A stretch of DNA of 64,000 nucleotides from JAJDTT01 sp022827025 (GTDB lineage: Bacteria; Acidobacteriota; UBA6911; RPQK01; JAJDTT01): NCBI GenBank assembly GCA_965203535.1, contig OZ241897.1, forward strand, positions 930,001 to 994,000. Direction: 5' to 3'. Positions 31,306 through 40,337 of this stretch are shown here, piece by piece. The notes under the pieces are model-generated. The model had not been told where the DNA came from and did not search any database. It saw only the letters and a program-made list of their open reading frames with translations. Made by a program: the position numbers and the translations under genes. Position 1 is the first letter of the stretch; each line of letters starts with the position of its first letter.

Positions 31306-32766
31306 ATGCCGGAAGACCATCCGAACGTACTGCTCATCTGCGTGGACCACTGGTCCGGACTCTTCACTCGTCCGGCCGGGCATCCGGTGGCGATGACCCC
31401 CACCATCGCCCAGATGGCGCGCAACGGAGTTCATTTCGACCGCGCCTATTCGGCCTGTCCGGTCTGCATCCCGGCCCGGCGCAGCCTGATGACGGGCCTT
31501 TCCCCGCAGAGCCACGGAGACCGGATCTTCAACGAAACCCTGGAGATGCCGGACCCGGAAACGGTTCCGACGCTGCCCGGGCTCTTCCGGGAGGCCGGCT
31601 ATCAGGCTCATGCCGTCGGAAAGCTCCATGTCTATCCCCAGCGCGACCGCATCGGCTTCGACGAGGTGATCCTCAACGAGGAAGGCCGGCATCACCTGGA
31701 TGACGGCAAAGCGGACGACTGGGAGCTCTACCTGGCGGATCAGGGCTATCCGGGTCAGGAGTACGCCGGCGGGCTCAGCAACAACGACTACGTCACCCGT
31801 TCCTGGCACCTGCCCGAACACTGCCACCCCACCAACTGGGCGGCGGCGCAGATGTGCCGCCAGATCCGGCGCCGCGACTCCAGGAAACCCGCGTTCTGGT
31901 ATCTCTCCTTCGTGGGTCCGCACCCGCCCGTCTGGCCGCTGGCCGCGTACCTGGACCTCTACCGGAATCTGGAACTGGACCCGACGGTCCGCGGCGACTG
32001 GTCCCGGTCGTTCGAGGACCTGCCCTACAGCATCAAACCCTACATGGACCAGTTCTGCACGCGCCTGGCCACTCCGGGCGAGATCGACCTGGCGAGAAGG
32101 GCCTTCTACGCCACCATCACCCACATCGATCACCAGATCCGGATGGTCCTGGGAACGCTGCGCGAAGAGGGGCTGTCGGAGAACACCATCGTGGCCTTCA
32201 CCGCGGATCACGGCGACATGCTGGGAGACCACCAGATGTGGGCCAAGGGGGTCATGTACGAGAAGTCGGCGCGGGTGCCCCTCATCATCGTGCCTGCGGC
32301 CGGCGACGACCGGTTCCGCCCGGGCAGCCGAGACCGGCGGCTGGCCGAGCTTCGAGACCTGATGCCGACGCTGCTGGACCTCTGCGGCCTCGAGCCTCCC
32401 GGCTCCCTCGACGGAATCTCTCTGGCCGGCGATGCGGACCGGGACCATCTCTACGGCGAATTCCGGGAGGGTCCGGCATCGACCCGCATGATCCGCGACC
32501 GGCGCCACAAGCTCATCTACTATCCGGTCGGCAACGTCTTCCAGTTGTTCGACCTGGACCGGGACCCCCTGGAACAGCGAAACCTGGCAGGGCATGACTC
32601 CCTGCGGGAGGTTCAGGAACGTCTCATGGGGCTGTTGGTGGACCACCTCTACGGTTCTGACCTGGAGTGGATCCGGGAGGGCCGTCTCGTGGGGCTGCCG
32701 GACCGGGAATACGTCCGCAAGGCCAACCGGGGCCTGGGCGCCCAGAGAGGGTGGAGGTTCCTTTGA
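31306..32766 (+). CDS. Sulfatase, second of a tandem pair
   Basis: Also 486 aa, and aligned without gaps to the preceding sulfatase over its whole length with high identity, so this is a recent tandem duplication. C54-I-P-A-R58 is kept, as are ADHGDMLGDH and the C-terminal RHKLIYYPVGNVFQLFDLDRDP. Differences cluster at about 20-36 (TRPAGHP..AQMARN), 125-145 and 330-355, which may tune substrate choice. The ribosome site and a GTAGACT sequence (31288-31294) overlap the end of the first gene. The CE15-like gene begins one base after its stop codon, so translation of the two is likely coupled. Confidence 0.92.
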   Translation: MPEDHPNVLLICVDHWSGLFTRPAGHPVAMTPTIAQMARNGVHFDRAYSACPVCIPARRSLMTGLSPQSHGDRIFNETLEMPDPETVPTLPGLFREAGYQAHAVGKLHVYPQRDRIGFDEVILNEEGRHHLDDGKADDWELYLADQGYPGQEYAGGLSNNDYVTRSWHLPEHCHPTNWAAAQMCRQIRRRDSRKPAFWYLSFVGPHPPVWPLAAYLDLYRNLELDPTVRGDWSRSFEDLPYSIKPYMDQFCTRLATPGEIDLARRAFYATITHIDHQIRMVLGTLREEGLSENTIVAFTADHGDMLGDHQMWAKGVMYEKSARVPLIIVPAAGDDRFRPGSRDRRLAELRDLMPTLLDLCGLEPPGSLDGISLAGDADRDHLYGEFREGPASTRMIRDRRHKLIYYPVGNVFQLFDLDRDPLEQRNLAGHDSLREVQERLMGLLVDHLYGSDLEWIREGRLVGLPDREYVRKANRGLGAQRGWRFL

Positions 32767-32767
32767 C

Positions 32768-34087
32768 ATGCGACCCGGGAATCTCATGAAAGCCGGAATC
32801 GGGATCTGGGCTTCCTTGATGCTGATGCTGGCGGCGGCGTTCCTGCTCCTGCCGACACGGGAACGGGAGCCCAACTACGACGAGACGAAGGTCCCCGCCT
32901 ACGACCTCCCCGATCCCCTGGTGACGGAGGACGGCCGCCGGGTCAAGACCGCCGGGGACTGGAGGGAGATCCGCAGGCCCGAGATCCTGGAGCTCTTTCG
33001 CTCCCAGATGTACGGCCGCCGTCCCGGACCGCCCCGGGGGCTGAGATCCCGGGTCACCTCGGTGGACACTCGTGCACTCGGCGGCACAGCCGTCCGCAAA
33101 GAGGTCTCCCTTTACCTCAGTCCGAAACAAGACCTCCCCCGGATGGATCTCCTGATCTACCTGCCGGCGTCCGGTTCCGATCCGGTCCCGGCATTCCTGG
33201 GCCTCAATTTCGGCGGCAATCACTCGGTGCATCCGGACCCGGGCATCACTCTGCCCAAGTCCTGGATGCGCCCGTCCAGGGTCGAAGGCGCGGTGGTGGA
33301 GAACCGGGCCACGGAAAAGGGACGGGGAACATTGTCCCGGCGCTGGCCGGTGGAGAAGATCATCGGCCGCGGCTACGCCCTGGTGACCGCCTACTACGGG
33401 GACATCGACCCCGACTACGACGACGAGTTCCGGAACGGGGTCCACCCCCTCTTCTACCGGCCGGGACAGACTCGGCCCGATGCTGACGAGTGGGGGTCCA
33501 TCGCCGCCTGGGCCTGGGGATTGAGCCGGGCCCTGGACTACCTGGAGACCGATCCGGGAATCGACCCGGCCAAGGTGGCGGTGCTGGGCCACTCCCGGCT
33601 GGGAAAGACCGCACTCTGGGCCGGCGCCGAGGACGAGCGATTCTCGCTGGTCATCTCCAACAACTCCGGTTGCGGCGGGGCGGCCCTGAGCCGCCGCCGC
33701 TTCGGAGAGACCGTCGAGAGAATCAACCGCGTCTTTCCCCACTGGTTCTGCGGGAACTTCAAGCAATACGGCGACAACGAGGAGAGGCTCCCGATAGACC
33801 AGCACTTGCTGGTAGCCCTGATGGCCCCGCGTCCGGTCTACGTGGCCAGCGCGGTGGAGGACCGATGGGCGGACCCGAAAGGCGAGTACCTGTCGGCACG
33901 GCACGCCAGCCCCGTCTATGCGCTCCTGGGACTTCCCGGCCTACCCGGAGACTCCATGCCTGGCGCGAACCAGCCCCTCACGGGCACCATCGGCTACCAC
34001 GTCCGGAGCGGCCGGCACGACGTGACCGGCTACGACTGGGACCGGTACCTGGACTTTGCCGACCGGCACTTGCGCAAAGGCCGTTAA
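32768..34087 (+). CDS. CE15-like (glucuronoyl esterase family) alpha/beta hydrolase
   Basis: A 439-aa exported protein: signal peptide or anchor (MKAGIGIWASLMLMLAAAFLLL), then an alpha/beta-hydrolase domain. The nucleophile elbow is GHSRLGK with S276, matching the G-x-S-R-x-G-K signature of CE15. The catalytic His is H417 in SGRHDVT. The oxyanion/acid segment reads SNNSGCGGAALSRR, where many CE15 enzymes carry E in ESG; here Asn stands at that place. The sequence SAVEDRWADPKGE could supply an acid at the alternative position used by some bacterial members. CE15 enzymes cleave glucuronate esters. Coupled to two sulfatase genes, it points to a sulfated, uronate-bearing polymer. ATG 32786 is an alternative start. 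Confidence 0.82.
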   Translation: MRPGNLMKAGIGIWASLMLMLAAAFLLLPTREREPNYDETKVPAYDLPDPLVTEDGRRVKTAGDWREIRRPEILELFRSQMYGRRPGPPRGLRSRVTSVDTRALGGTAVRKEVSLYLSPKQDLPRMDLLIYLPASGSDPVPAFLGLNFGGNHSVHPDPGITLPKSWMRPSRVEGAVVENRATEKGRGTLSRRWPVEKIIGRGYALVTAYYGDIDPDYDDEFRNGVHPLFYRPGQTRPDADEWGSIAAWAWGLSRALDYLETDPGIDPAKVAVLGHSRLGKTALWAGAEDERFSLVISNNSGCGGAALSRRRFGETVERINRVFPHWFCGNFKQYGDNEERLPIDQHLLVALMAPRPVYVASAVEDRWADPKGEYLSARHASPVYALLGLPGLPGDSMPGANQPLTGTIGYHVRSGRHDVTGYDWDRYLDFADRHLRKGR

Positions 34088-34809
34088 GCGGAGATGGCCG
34101 GAATTCTGACGAGCCGGTCCTCTTCCTGGCACCATGCCGTCAACTCGCCTCCGTAGACGCACCCCGAATCGAGGCCCATGGTGAGGCGGTTGCGGTAGAA
34201 CCCCCGCGCCGCCCAGTGCCCGTGGACCACCAGGGCGTTTCCCCGGTAGAAGCTGTCCCACGGCTGGTAAGGCGGCGTGCAGCCGGCGGGAGGCCCGCTG
34301 TACTTCAGGGGAAGACCCTCGGCGGTACAGCAGCGGACCGACGTGGCGAAACGCACCCCGCCGCTCTGGAGCCAAGCGTCGTCGTGAGGCTCCGCGTTGA
34401 GCCTCCTCGCGAGATCCGGCAGGTCGTTCCAGGTGGGATTCAGGCCGGCGTGCACGATCCACGCCCCCGGTCCGCCGCCCGACGGCGGGAGACGCACCAG
34501 CACCGGGCACGAACGCAGCCGGGCCATGAGTTCGTCGACGTCAGGTGCGGCGAACAGCGCCCGGAGGGATTTGGGGGGTTCCGGACGGACTCCCGAGAAG
34601 GCGAGCAGGGCGTGTATCTCGTGGTTACCCAGAAGCGAGCGCCCGCCGATGTCCAACCAGATTCTCAGGGTGGCCAGCGAGTCGGGACCCCGGTTGATCA
34701 GGTCGCCAAGGCACCACAACCGGTCCCGCTTCGGATCGAACCGGATGACCGAGAGGAGTTTTTCGAACTCCCGGGCGCAACCTTGGATATCGCCTACGAC
34801 CCAGCGCAC
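34084..34809 (-). CDS. apaH: Symmetrical bis(5'-nucleosyl)-tetraphosphatase
   Basis: A 241-aa metallophosphatase that splits Ap4A to two ADP and, as known in E. coli, removes NpnN caps from RNA. The ordered motifs are GDIQG, GDLINRGPDS, GNHE, HAG, HGHWA and the ApaH-typical C-terminal LDSGCVYGGELTA. Length is close to the family's usual ~270-280 residues, slightly short. Its last four bases overlap the end of the convergent CE15-like gene. No signal peptide. Confidence 0.94.
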   Translation of the reverse strand: MRWVVGDIQGCAREFEKLLSVIRFDPKRDRLWCLGDLINRGPDSLATLRIWLDIGGRSLLGNHEIHALLAFSGVRPEPPKSLRALFAAPDVDELMARLRSCPVLVRLPPSGGGPGAWIVHAGLNPTWNDLPDLARRLNAEPHDDAWLQSGGVRFATSVRCCTAEGLPLKYSGPPAGCTPPYQPWDSFYRGNALVVHGHWAARGFYRNRLTMGLDSGCVYGGELTAWCQEEDRLVRIPAISA

Positions 34810-34867
34810 GACACGTTGCCAGACACTACGGCACGATTACCTTGTGCCCCGAGTAAAGGTTGAAGAT

Positions 34868-35713
34868 TCAAGGCGTCAACGTTCGGGCCAGGCGAAATCC
34901 GATCTGGTCGCTCCGGTAGCCGATGGGACGCGGAAAGCGGGCTGCGGAGCGGACGGAATACATGCGGTCCCACCAGGAGCCGCCACGCGTGACGCGATGG
35001 GCGCAGTCGCCCTTCTCCCAAGGCGAGCCGTCCATCGATGCTCCCAGATAATTCTCATTCCAACAGTCCTGGACCCACTCCGAAACATTGCCGTGCATGT
35101 CATGAAGCCCGAACTCATTCGACCAATGGTTCCCAACCGCAACCGTCCTCCTCAGGACGCCACCCAAACACTGCTCATCTGAAAAAGGCGAACTCGGATC
35201 GCTTTTCCAGTCTCTATTGGCGTCGCGTCGCGGTTCTCCATAGTTGGCATAGTAGCAGAGCTGGGATTCGTCGTTTCCAAAATGATATCTCGTCCGCGAA
35301 CCCGCCCGAGCCGCATACTCCCACTCCGCTTCCGTCGGCAACCGGTATCTCTTCCCGGTCTGTGCAGACAGCCATTCCGCATACGCAACCGCGTCTTCAA
35401 ACGAGACGGAGACGACTGGACGGTGGCCCCGACCCCAGCCTATATCCTCCGCAGGACGGCGGCCCGTCGCGTTCGTGAAGCGATCGTATTCCTCGAACGT
35501 CACCTCATATTTCGCCAGGGAGAACGACTCGACTGTCACTTCTCGAACCGGCCTTTCACTTTCGCTGCAATCGATGCCGGACACGCAGCCCATCCGGAAG
35601 CGGCCTTCGGGAACGACCACCATCTGCGGCTCAATTGGAGAGTTCTCCGATTGAGCAATCGCCCCGGACCCCAACAAGATGAAGACGGGAATCGCCACGA
35701 CATCTCCCCGCAC
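34868..35713 (-). CDS. Exported SUMF1/FGE-sulfatase-fold protein lacking the catalytic cysteines
   Basis: A 281-aa protein with a signal peptide (VAIPVFILLGSGAIAQ) and a full formylglycine-generating-enzyme fold: VVVPEGRFRMG, YEVTFEEYDRF, RYRLPTEAEWEYAARAG, NEFGLHDMHGNVSEWVQD, RGGSWWDRMYSVRSAARFPRP, IGFRLAR. True FGE has two copper-binding cysteines in the loop after GGSW; this loop is three residues shorter and has none (D249 and S253 are there). So it should not activate the nearby sulfatases and is more like PvdO-type or other non-FGE members. I chose GTG 35713 because GGAAGGAG lies eight bases ahead of it. Codon usage is less G+C-rich than the neighbours', suggesting a different origin. 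Confidence 0.8.
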   Translation of the reverse strand: MRGDVVAIPVFILLGSGAIAQSENSPIEPQMVVVPEGRFRMGCVSGIDCSESERPVREVTVESFSLAKYEVTFEEYDRFTNATGRRPAEDIGWGRGHRPVVSVSFEDAVAYAEWLSAQTGKRYRLPTEAEWEYAARAGSRTRYHFGNDESQLCYYANYGEPRRDANRDWKSDPSSPFSDEQCLGGVLRRTVAVGNHWSNEFGLHDMHGNVSEWVQDCWNENYLGASMDGSPWEKGDCAHRVTRGGSWWDRMYSVRSAARFPRPIGYRSDQIGFRLARTLTP

Positions 35714-35821
35714 GGTGTCTCTCCTTCCAATAGATTCGGGAGATCGACATCCGGTATTGGACACCAATCGACTTCTTGGATGCGAGACGTCAGGAAGTAG
35801 TTCAAAGGGTGGCTAAGAGAC

Positions 35822-38800
35822 TCACTGTTCGCACCATTCCCGGGCGTTCTGGAAGAGTCGGAGCCACGGGGAAACTTCCAGGCGATCCTTCCAGTCCTGG
35901 GGCATCCAGCCCCACTGCCACTTCAGTGAGGTACGCTCCGGATGGGGCATCATGGCGAGATGGCGGCCGTCGGGGGAGCAGAGAGCGGCGATTCCGTCCG
36001 CCGAGCCGTTGGGGTTGAGGGGGTAGTCGCCGGTGACCCGGCCCCTGTCGTCCACGTAGCGGATGGGCGCCAGGCGCCGTTCCCGGATCCGGGCCAGCGT
36101 GGACTCCTGGGGAAAGAACGCCCGCCCCTCCCCGTGGCTCACCCAGATGCCCAGAACGGATCCGGCCATCCCCTTCAACATCACCGCCGGGCTCTCCTGG
36201 ATGCGAACCGTGGAGAATCGGGACTCGAATCGTCCCGACTGGTTGCGAACGAAACGGGGCTGAATCGAAGTCTCGATTCCCCGCCACGGGATCCAGCCCA
36301 GCAGGGCCATGAGCTGACAGCCGTTGCACACCCCCAGGCTGAAGCTGTCGGGACGATGGTAGAAGCGCTCGAACTGTTCCCAGAGCCCCGGATTGAACCG
36401 GATGACCCCGGCCCAACCCTTGGCCGAGTCCAGGACGTCCGCGTAGCTGAAGCCACCGACGAAGGCGACGCCGCGAAACGAGGAGAGTCGGACGGAGCCG
36501 GAGAGCAGGTCGGACATGGTCACGTCCCAGGCCTCGAAACCGGCCAGATGAAAAGCCGACGCCATCTCCCGGTCCCCGTTGCTTCCCTCTTCCCGCAAGA
36601 TGGCTACCCGGGGCCGCCCCTCGCCCGCGAGGCGGTCCGGCACGGTGGCTTGGGGAGTGAAGGAGAGGGCGTAGGCCGGCGCCCGCCGCCGCTTCAGAGA
36701 ACGGCGCTCCTGGCGGACGCAGTCCGGATCGGCTTGCAGCAGCTCGATCCGGTAGCTGGTCTCCTCCCAGAGGTCCCGCAGTTCCCGGACGTCGCCTTCA
36801 AGGACGGCGGCTCCGTTCACCCGGATCTCCACCCGGAGTCCCGTCAGCGTCCGGCCAATCGTCCGGACGGGCACGTCCGCATCCTGCAGGATCCGGCGAA
36901 CCCGTGCCTCCGCTTCGGCACTCACCTCAATGACCAGTCCCAACTCCTCGGAGAACAGAAGGGGAAGAACTTCGTCTCCTTCCGAGCTCTCCAGATCCAC
37001 CTCGACGCCGCAGTCCCCCGCAAAGGCCATCTCCAGGATCGTCGTGAGCAATCCGCCTTCGCTCCGGTCGTGGCCGCTGGCGAGGAGCTGCTCCCCGATC
37101 AGGGTCTGGGCCGCCTCGAAGGCCCGGCCCAGGAGTTGGGCGTCCTCCAAGTCGGGAGGTTCGTCTCCCAACTGTCCGTACACTTGCGCCAGAGCCGAGC
37201 CCCCGAGCCGGTTCCGGCCCTCCGCCAGGTCCAGGAACAGGAGCCGGCCCTGTCCCGGCAACTTCAGGTCGGGCGTGACGGTCCCGTTGATGTCGGGACA
37301 GGTGACGTAGGCGGACAGGACCAGCGCTCCGGGCGCCTTCACCGTCTCCTCCCGGCCCGAATCCCCCAGCGGCGCCAGGGCCGCCATGGAGAGGCTGTCC
37401 TTACCTCCGTCCACGGCGATCCCCAGTTCCAGGAGCGCGTCCCGCAGCGCCACCGCGGCCGCGTAGACCCGGGCTCCCTCCCCCGGGAGCTTCGCCGGCC
37501 ACATCCAGTTGCCCGAGCACTTCACGTCCTGGAGATGACTCACCGGGGCCCAGACCAGGTTGGTCAAAGCCTCGGCCAAGGACATCCGGGCCATGGCGCC
37601 GGGATCCAGCAACCCCAGAATCGGCCTTTCTCCGATGGCCGTGGCGGCGCCGGTGGACCCGAAGTGGCTCTGGGCGATGACCGCAACGTCGGAGAGCGTC
37701 AACTGGAGAGGACCGACGCACTGTTGCCGGGCGACCAGACCGGTCACGCTGCGGTCCACCTTGTTGGTCAGGAATCGCTTGGACCCCACCGAAACCAGCC
37801 GAAAAACCCGCTCCAGCGCCTCCCGGACCGACGCGGAGCCGGGCAGGCGGAGCGGCCTCAGTTGCGGCGGCACCCGCTCGAGTTGGAAGACCTTGCGAGG
37901 CATGGATCCCAACACCTGGTCCAACACCAGGTCCACCGGAGTCGATCCGTCCCGCTCGTCGAAAAGGATGATGCGCCCGTCACCCGTGACCCGGCCGACG
38001 AAGGCGGCCGGAACCTTCTCCCGCCGGGAGAGATCGAGAAAGAGCCGGGCGTTGTCCGGTCTCAGCAGCAGGGCGTCCTGCTCCTGGTATTCGGCCACCC
38101 AGATCTCCAGAACCGACAGTGTCTCGTCTCCGACGGGGATCTTTCGAAGCTCGATCCTGGCCCCCGCCGGCTCGGCGATCTCCTTGAGCACGTTGCAGTT
38201 TCCGCCGGCGCCCTGGTCGTGGATGCTGACGATGGGGTTCCCTTCCCCCATCTCCACGCAGGCGCGGATCACCCGGTTGACCTTCTGCTCCATCTCGGCG
38301 TCGCCGCGCTGGACGGCGTTGAAGTCCAGCTCGGCCACGTTTTCCCCCTGCACCATGCTGGAGGCGGCCCCCCCGCCCAGACCGATGCGATAGGCGGGGC
38401 CTCCGATCTTGACCACCCACATCCCCGCCTCGGGCGTTTCCTTGCGCAGATGGCGGGCATCGATCTGTCCCAGGCCCCCGGTGAACATGATGGGCTTGAT
38501 CCACTCGCGCCGCTCGCCGTCCGGCAACCGCAGGCCGAACGAGCGGGTAAAGCCCTGGATCAGCGGTTCTCCGAACTTGTTGCCGTAGTCGGAGGCGCCG
38601 TCGCTGGCCTCGATCTCGATCTGGAGGGGGGAGGCCAGGTTCTCCGGATATCGGAAATCGCTGTCCTCCCATGGCAGCTCGTACCCGGGAATACGCAGGT
38701 TTCCCACACAGTAGGCGGCCGTCCCGGCCACCACTAGGGATCCCTTCCCCGTGGCATGGACGTCACGGATGCGCCCGCCGGTTCCCGTCTCCGCTCCGGG

Positions 38801-39742
38801 AAAGGGAGCCACTCCCGACGGGAAGTTGTGGGTTTCGGCGGTGAAAATGATGTCGTGATCCACCTGAGTGGCCGCCATCGGTCCCGGACGCCCCGGCTCC
38901 GAGGGGTGCAGGGTCTCGATCCGGTATCCGCGAATCGCGCTGGAGTTGTCCCGAAAAGCCACGACGCTGTTGCGCGGATTGGTCCGCATCGGCTCCTGGA
39001 TCAGTTCCAGCAGCGACGACTCCTGCTCCTGTCCGTCGATCACCATCCGGCCCTTGAAGAACCAGTGACGCGAATGCTCGCTGTTGGACTGGGCGATGTC
39101 GAAGCACTCCACGTTGGTGGGATTGCGGCCCACCCGGCGAGCGAACAGGTCGGTGTAGTAGTCCAGGTCCCAGTCGTCGAAGGCGAGACCGGCCTCCCGG
39201 TTCAGCCGCTCCAGGGCGACTCGACCCTCCTGGAGAACCGGGACCCGGAAGCTGGCTTCGGGGCGGACCGCGCCGTTGAACGACGTGAGGGGCGTGACGT
39301 AGGGGCACTCGGTCATCCGGTCGTGGACCAGTTCCAGGAAACGGCCCTGCTGGCGCTCGGAGAGCCGGTTCGCCCCCCTCAGAAGGTACCGCCTCGATCG
39401 TTCGATCCGGGTGATCTCCTCCAGACCGCAGGAATGGCAAACCGCAACGGCATTGGTGCACCAGGCCGTCTTGAAGCTCAGGCGGGGGCCCACTTCGAGG
39501 CACGTACCATCGCCGGAGAGAAAGGACCGCTCATCGAATCGTTCCGGCTCGAAGGTCTCGCCCAGGAGCCAGGACAAGAGCGCCTTGCCTTCTCCGTTCA
39601 GTGGGCCGGCGGCTTCCACGTAGAAGCAGTACTCGGTTTCGATCCCGCCGACCTCAACGCCGAGCGCCGCGCGGACCTGCCGGACCAACTCCCGCTCGTT
39701 CACTTCGGAGAGCACCGGAGTCCGGTAGAACTGAATCAGCAC
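35822..39742 (-). CDS. purL: Phosphoribosylformylglycinamidine synthase, single-chain PurL
   Basis: A 1306-aa large-type FGAM synthase (E. coli PurL is ~1295 aa), which uses ATP and glutamine to convert FGAR to FGAM in purine biosynthesis. The N-terminal PurS-like part, two AIR-synthase-like halves (RIGLGGGAASSM, SIHDQGAGGNCNVLKE, LQDVKCSGNWMWPAK, DGGKDSLSMAA) and a C-terminal class I glutaminase domain are all present. The glutaminase triad is C1139 (GVCNGCQLM), H1267 and E1269 (MMPHPERT). ATG 39742 (MLIQFYRTP) matches the family start. This is a housekeeping gene; the long open frame on the opposite strand is an artefact of its codon bias. Confidence 0.97.
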   Translation of the reverse strand: MLIQFYRTPVLSEVNERELVRQVRAALGVEVGGIETEYCFYVEAAGPLNGEGKALLSWLLGETFEPERFDERSFLSGDGTCLEVGPRLSFKTAWCTNAVAVCHSCGLEEITRIERSRRYLLRGANRLSERQQGRFLELVHDRMTECPYVTPLTSFNGAVRPEASFRVPVLQEGRVALERLNREAGLAFDDWDLDYYTDLFARRVGRNPTNVECFDIAQSNSEHSRHWFFKGRMVIDGQEQESSLLELIQEPMRTNPRNSVVAFRDNSSAIRGYRIETLHPSEPGRPGPMAATQVDHDIIFTAETHNFPSGVAPFPGAETGTGGRIRDVHATGKGSLVVAGTAAYCVGNLRIPGYELPWEDSDFRYPENLASPLQIEIEASDGASDYGNKFGEPLIQGFTRSFGLRLPDGERREWIKPIMFTGGLGQIDARHLRKETPEAGMWVVKIGGPAYRIGLGGGAASSMVQGENVAELDFNAVQRGDAEMEQKVNRVIRACVEMGEGNPIVSIHDQGAGGNCNVLKEIAEPAGARIELRKIPVGDETLSVLEIWVAEYQEQDALLLRPDNARLFLDLSRREKVPAAFVGRVTGDGRIILFDERDGSTPVDLVLDQVLGSMPRKVFQLERVPPQLRPLRLPGSASVREALERVFRLVSVGSKRFLTNKVDRSVTGLVARQQCVGPLQLTLSDVAVIAQSHFGSTGAATAIGERPILGLLDPGAMARMSLAEALTNLVWAPVSHLQDVKCSGNWMWPAKLPGEGARVYAAAVALRDALLELGIAVDGGKDSLSMAALAPLGDSGREETVKAPGALVLSAYVTCPDINGTVTPDLKLPGQGRLLFLDLAEGRNRLGGSALAQVYGQLGDEPPDLEDAQLLGRAFEAAQTLIGEQLLASGHDRSEGGLLTTILEMAFAGDCGVEVDLESSEGDEVLPLLFSEELGLVIEVSAEAEARVRRILQDADVPVRTIGRTLTGLRVEIRVNGAAVLEGDVRELRDLWEETSYRIELLQADPDCVRQERRSLKRRRAPAYALSFTPQATVPDRLAGEGRPRVAILREEGSNGDREMASAFHLAGFEAWDVTMSDLLSGSVRLSSFRGVAFVGGFSYADVLDSAKGWAGVIRFNPGLWEQFERFYHRPDSFSLGVCNGCQLMALLGWIPWRGIETSIQPRFVRNQSGRFESRFSTVRIQESPAVMLKGMAGSVLGIWVSHGEGRAFFPQESTLARIRERRLAPIRYVDDRGRVTGDYPLNPNGSADGIAALCSPDGRHLAMMPHPERTSLKWQWGWMPQDWKDRLEVSPWLRLFQNAREWCEQ

Positions 39743-39850
39743 GAATCCCCCTCCGGGCCCTATTGTAGCCCTCCCCTTCCGACATGAAGAGGGGGTGTTC
39801 CGAGGAAATGGCGCAGTCGGGTTCGTAGTAGACTGGCCGCGAGAATTTCC

Positions 39851-40192
39851 ATGCCGGAAAAGGATGACCTGGTCGTCGTCTTCGCAGGCAGCGTCTTCGA
39901 CGCGACCTTGGCCAAGAACCTGTTGGAGAGCGTGCAGATCGAAGCGTTCCTGCAGGACGAGCAGATGGGCCGCCTGATCCCCTTCTATCTTTCCGCAATG
40001 AGTGCCGGAGCGGTCAAGGTGGCCGTGCGGCCGGTTGATGCGGACGAAGCGAGGATCGTGTTGTCCGCCACCGACGAATCGATGCCCGCGGCCGCCGGGA
40101 CCTGGAACTGTCCCGGTTGCGGTGAGGCTATCGAGGCCCAGTTCGGCGCCTGCTGGAACTGCCAGACGCCCCGGCCGGGGGAAATTCCATGA
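39851..40192 (+). CDS. DUF2007-domain protein with C-terminal zinc ribbon
   Basis: A 113-aa protein. Residues ~5-75 match the DUF2007/putative signal-transducing fold (LVVVFAGSVFDATLAKNLLESVQIEAFLQDE, then AVKVAVRPVDADEARIVL), related to PII-like and regulatory ferredoxin-fold domains. The tail has a zinc-ribbon knuckle pair: WNCPGCGEAIEAQFGACWNCQTPRPG. The role of this family is not known; it may sense or bind a small ligand. It diverges from purL with about 110 bp between, and CGTAGTAGACT (39824-39834) just upstream is shared with the thioesterase gene at 50851. Confidence 0.75.
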   Translation: MPEKDDLVVVFAGSVFDATLAKNLLESVQIEAFLQDEQMGRLIPFYLSAMSAGAVKVAVRPVDADEARIVLSATDESMPAAAGTWNCPGCGEAIEAQFGACWNCQTPRPGEIP

Positions 40193-40337
40193 CGGGGGCG
40201 GAATCGAGGAGGTAAAACCGGGACAACGGTGACGGTTCTGACTTGATGAGGTCCTTTCCCCCGCGTATCGTGACTAAGTTATCATGAACAAAAAGAATTT
40301 CACGGATTACTCTCGTCAGACCCGGCAGGCCGATTCG

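Noticed and set aside
34868..35713. Sulfatase-activating formylglycine-generating enzyme
   Set aside because: The catalytic cysteine pair is absent, so only the fold, not the activity, can be claimed.
35942..38737. A 931-codon open frame on the plus strand opposite purL
   Set aside because: It has no recognisable domain and is an antisense shadow produced by the strong G/C third-position bias of purL. The same holds for long frames opposite the sulfatases, ppdK, the inositol-phosphate synthase gene and the helicase.
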